From assembly GCF_010671595.1 (NCBI RefSeq), contig NZ_JAABOP010000002.1:248001-312000 (forward strand): a stretch of DNA of 64,000 nucleotides, written 5' to 3'. Positions 63,478 through 64,000 of this stretch are shown here, one piece after another. Each line of letters opens with the position of its first letter. Position 1 is the first letter of the stretch. Made by a program: the position numbers and the translations under genes. Source of the DNA: Muriicola jejuensis (GTDB lineage Bacteria > Bacteroidota > Bacteroidia > Flavobacteriales > Flavobacteriaceae). The notes under the pieces are model-generated. The model worked only from the letters and a program-made list of their open reading frames with translations, was not told the DNA's origin and made no database searches.

Positions 63478-63813
63478 ATGAGAAAATTATCTTTAGTATT
63501 CGCCGCAGCTCTGCTTCTCGCAGGAGGGAATCTTTTTGCAAACGATTCCAGGACCATCGACCCCAAGAAAGAACTCACCGTTCAGATCGGGGAACTGTTG
63601 AAGGACAATTTCTTCGTTGTGGATAAGGAAGAACTCACCGCTGAGGTCCTGTTCACCCTTAACCACAAGAATGAGATCGTTGTCATTTCTGTTGATACAG
63701 AGGATGAAGTCCTGGAGCAGTTTGTAAAAAGCCGACTCAATTATCAGCACGTAGATGTGGCAGTCGGGAAAGAAGGTAGTATGTATACCGTACCCGTAAG
63801 GATCAAAGGATAA
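63478..63813 (+). CDS. Small secreted protein of unknown function
   Basis: A 111-residue exported protein (signal MRKLSLVFAAALLLAGGNLFA). The mature part has alternating polar and apolar strands (AEVLFTLNHKNEIVVISVD, MYTVPVRIKG) and a helix (DEVLEQFVKSRLN), a layout like TonB-C domains, though this is only a resemblance. A long AT-rich leader precedes it and a UUCG-loop terminator follows, the marks of a well-expressed single gene. Confidence 0.72.
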   Translation: MRKLSLVFAAALLLAGGNLFANDSRTIDPKKELTVQIGELLKDNFFVVDKEELTAEVLFTLNHKNEIVVISVDTEDEVLEQFVKSRLNYQHVDVAVGKEGSMYTVPVRIKG

Positions 63814-63832
63814 TACCTGGGGTTAATATTAC

Positions 63833-63863
63833 AGGGTCCTAAGTTCGCTTAGGGCCCTTTTTA
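63833..63863. terminator. Bidirectional UUCG-tetraloop terminator
   Basis: AGGGTCCTAAG and CTTAGGGCCCT pair around a TTCG loop, with one G-T pair, followed on the plus strand by TTTTATTTTT. It lies between the secreted-protein gene and a gene on the other strand. Confidence 0.8.
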
Positions 63864-64000
63864 TTTTTGTACGGGACCGATCCCAAACCGGTATATTTGG
63901 CTTTTCTCGTCTTTGAAACCCGTTTTTGAGGCGGTGTATCCTGAACGGTAGCCTCGGTCTTGGGACCTTCTTTGGGTCCGCGCAGGTGCAGTACCAGACC
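63839..64000 (-). CDS. C-terminal end of an unidentified protein, cut by the window edge
   Basis: An open minus-strand frame of 53 codons runs from the window edge to a TAG at 63839-63841. The visible end is basic: PKEGPKTEATVQDTPPQ, then KRVSKTRKAKYTGLGS and KNKKGPKRT. A Lys/Arg-rich disordered tail like this is seen on RNA-binding proteins such as helicases, but the family cannot be told. The stop lies within the shared terminator hairpin. Confidence 0.55.
   Translation of the reverse strand, partial: GLVLHLRGPKEGPKTEATVQDTPPQKRVSKTRKAKYTGLGSVPYKNKKGPKRT

Noticed and set aside
1-64000. CRISPR arrays, tRNA or rRNA genes, prophage, insertion sequences, restriction or other defence genes
   Set aside because: I found no regular repeat-spacer arrays, cloverleaf signatures, transposase motifs, phage structural genes or known defence families. 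The gene content is core metabolism and envelope.

Overview
The window reads as chromosomal core DNA of a Bacteroidota bacterium, most likely a marine member of the Flavobacteriaceae with unusually balanced base composition. The evidence is the gene families (DUF3276 PUR-like protein, DUF1573, DUF4920, DUF4856, HTTM, a cyclophilin-FKBP fusion, TonB-dependent receptor with a carboxypeptidase-regulatory-like N-terminus), the near absence of Shine-Dalgarno sequences, and many copies of the Bacteroidota -7 promoter element TAnnTTTG, several with a TTTG element 19-21 bp upstream. I see no rRNA, tRNA, CRISPR array, prophage or insertion sequence.

Layout. 1-6.6 kb: nucleotide and translation genes (partial purM, a Rieske lipoprotein, prfA-pyrF), a secreted protein, a PfkB sugar kinase and purU. 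6.7-11.3 kb: fused isobutyryl-CoA mutase IcmF, a four-helix-bundle protein and an Lrp regulator. 11.4-14.9 kb: a degenerate secreted esterase-like protein, an MFS transporter and a DUF1684 lipoprotein. 14.9-17.8 kb: a nitrogen block (PII, ammonium channel, porin) behind two matching dyads. 17.9-24.5 kb: small membrane proteins with crcB, a MazG-like protein, ilvE, DUF4920-mnmD, a TIGR01777 protein and grpE-dnaJ. 24.5-29.3 kb: a candidate small RNA, then an ABC-2 exporter, MscS channel and NtrC-like regulator. 29.3-36.6 kb: PPK2, M28 peptidase, immunophilin fusion, two tandem 29-residue membrane microproteins, cold shock protein, 1-Cys peroxiredoxin, YfiT, GNAT and a redoxin. 36.8-49.3 kb: BASS transporter and acyltransferase, M14 peptidase, DUF3276, ABC exporter, nusB-DUF1573-yajC, YdeI, pepT, pyrD. 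49.3-51.3 kb: Dabb, LysE and HMG-CoA lyase. 51.3-57.6 kb: DUF4856 lipoprotein, imelysin lipoprotein, HTTM membrane protein and TonB receptor. 57.8-64 kb: guaB, thioredoxin, lysA, LON-domain protein, sucC and a small secreted protein.

The most interesting region is 51.3-57.6 kb. Its HTTM protein looks like a homologue of the vitamin K-dependent gamma-carboxylase over the membrane part and the following soluble part, and it keeps the two key catalytic residues at the same spacing. It is tightly linked to two exported lipoproteins and a TonB receptor of the iron-uptake kind, in a lineage whose quinone is menaquinone (vitamin K2). A second notable item is a family of three tiny membrane proteins (18333-18512, 33479-33568, 33625-33714) that share invariant residues at identical positions. 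A third is a set of inverted repeats placed around promoter elements of grpE, the peroxiredoxin gene, glnB-amt and guaB, which suggests specific operators. Several apparent TTG starts lie inside -7 promoter elements, and I moved those genes to downstream ATG codons.
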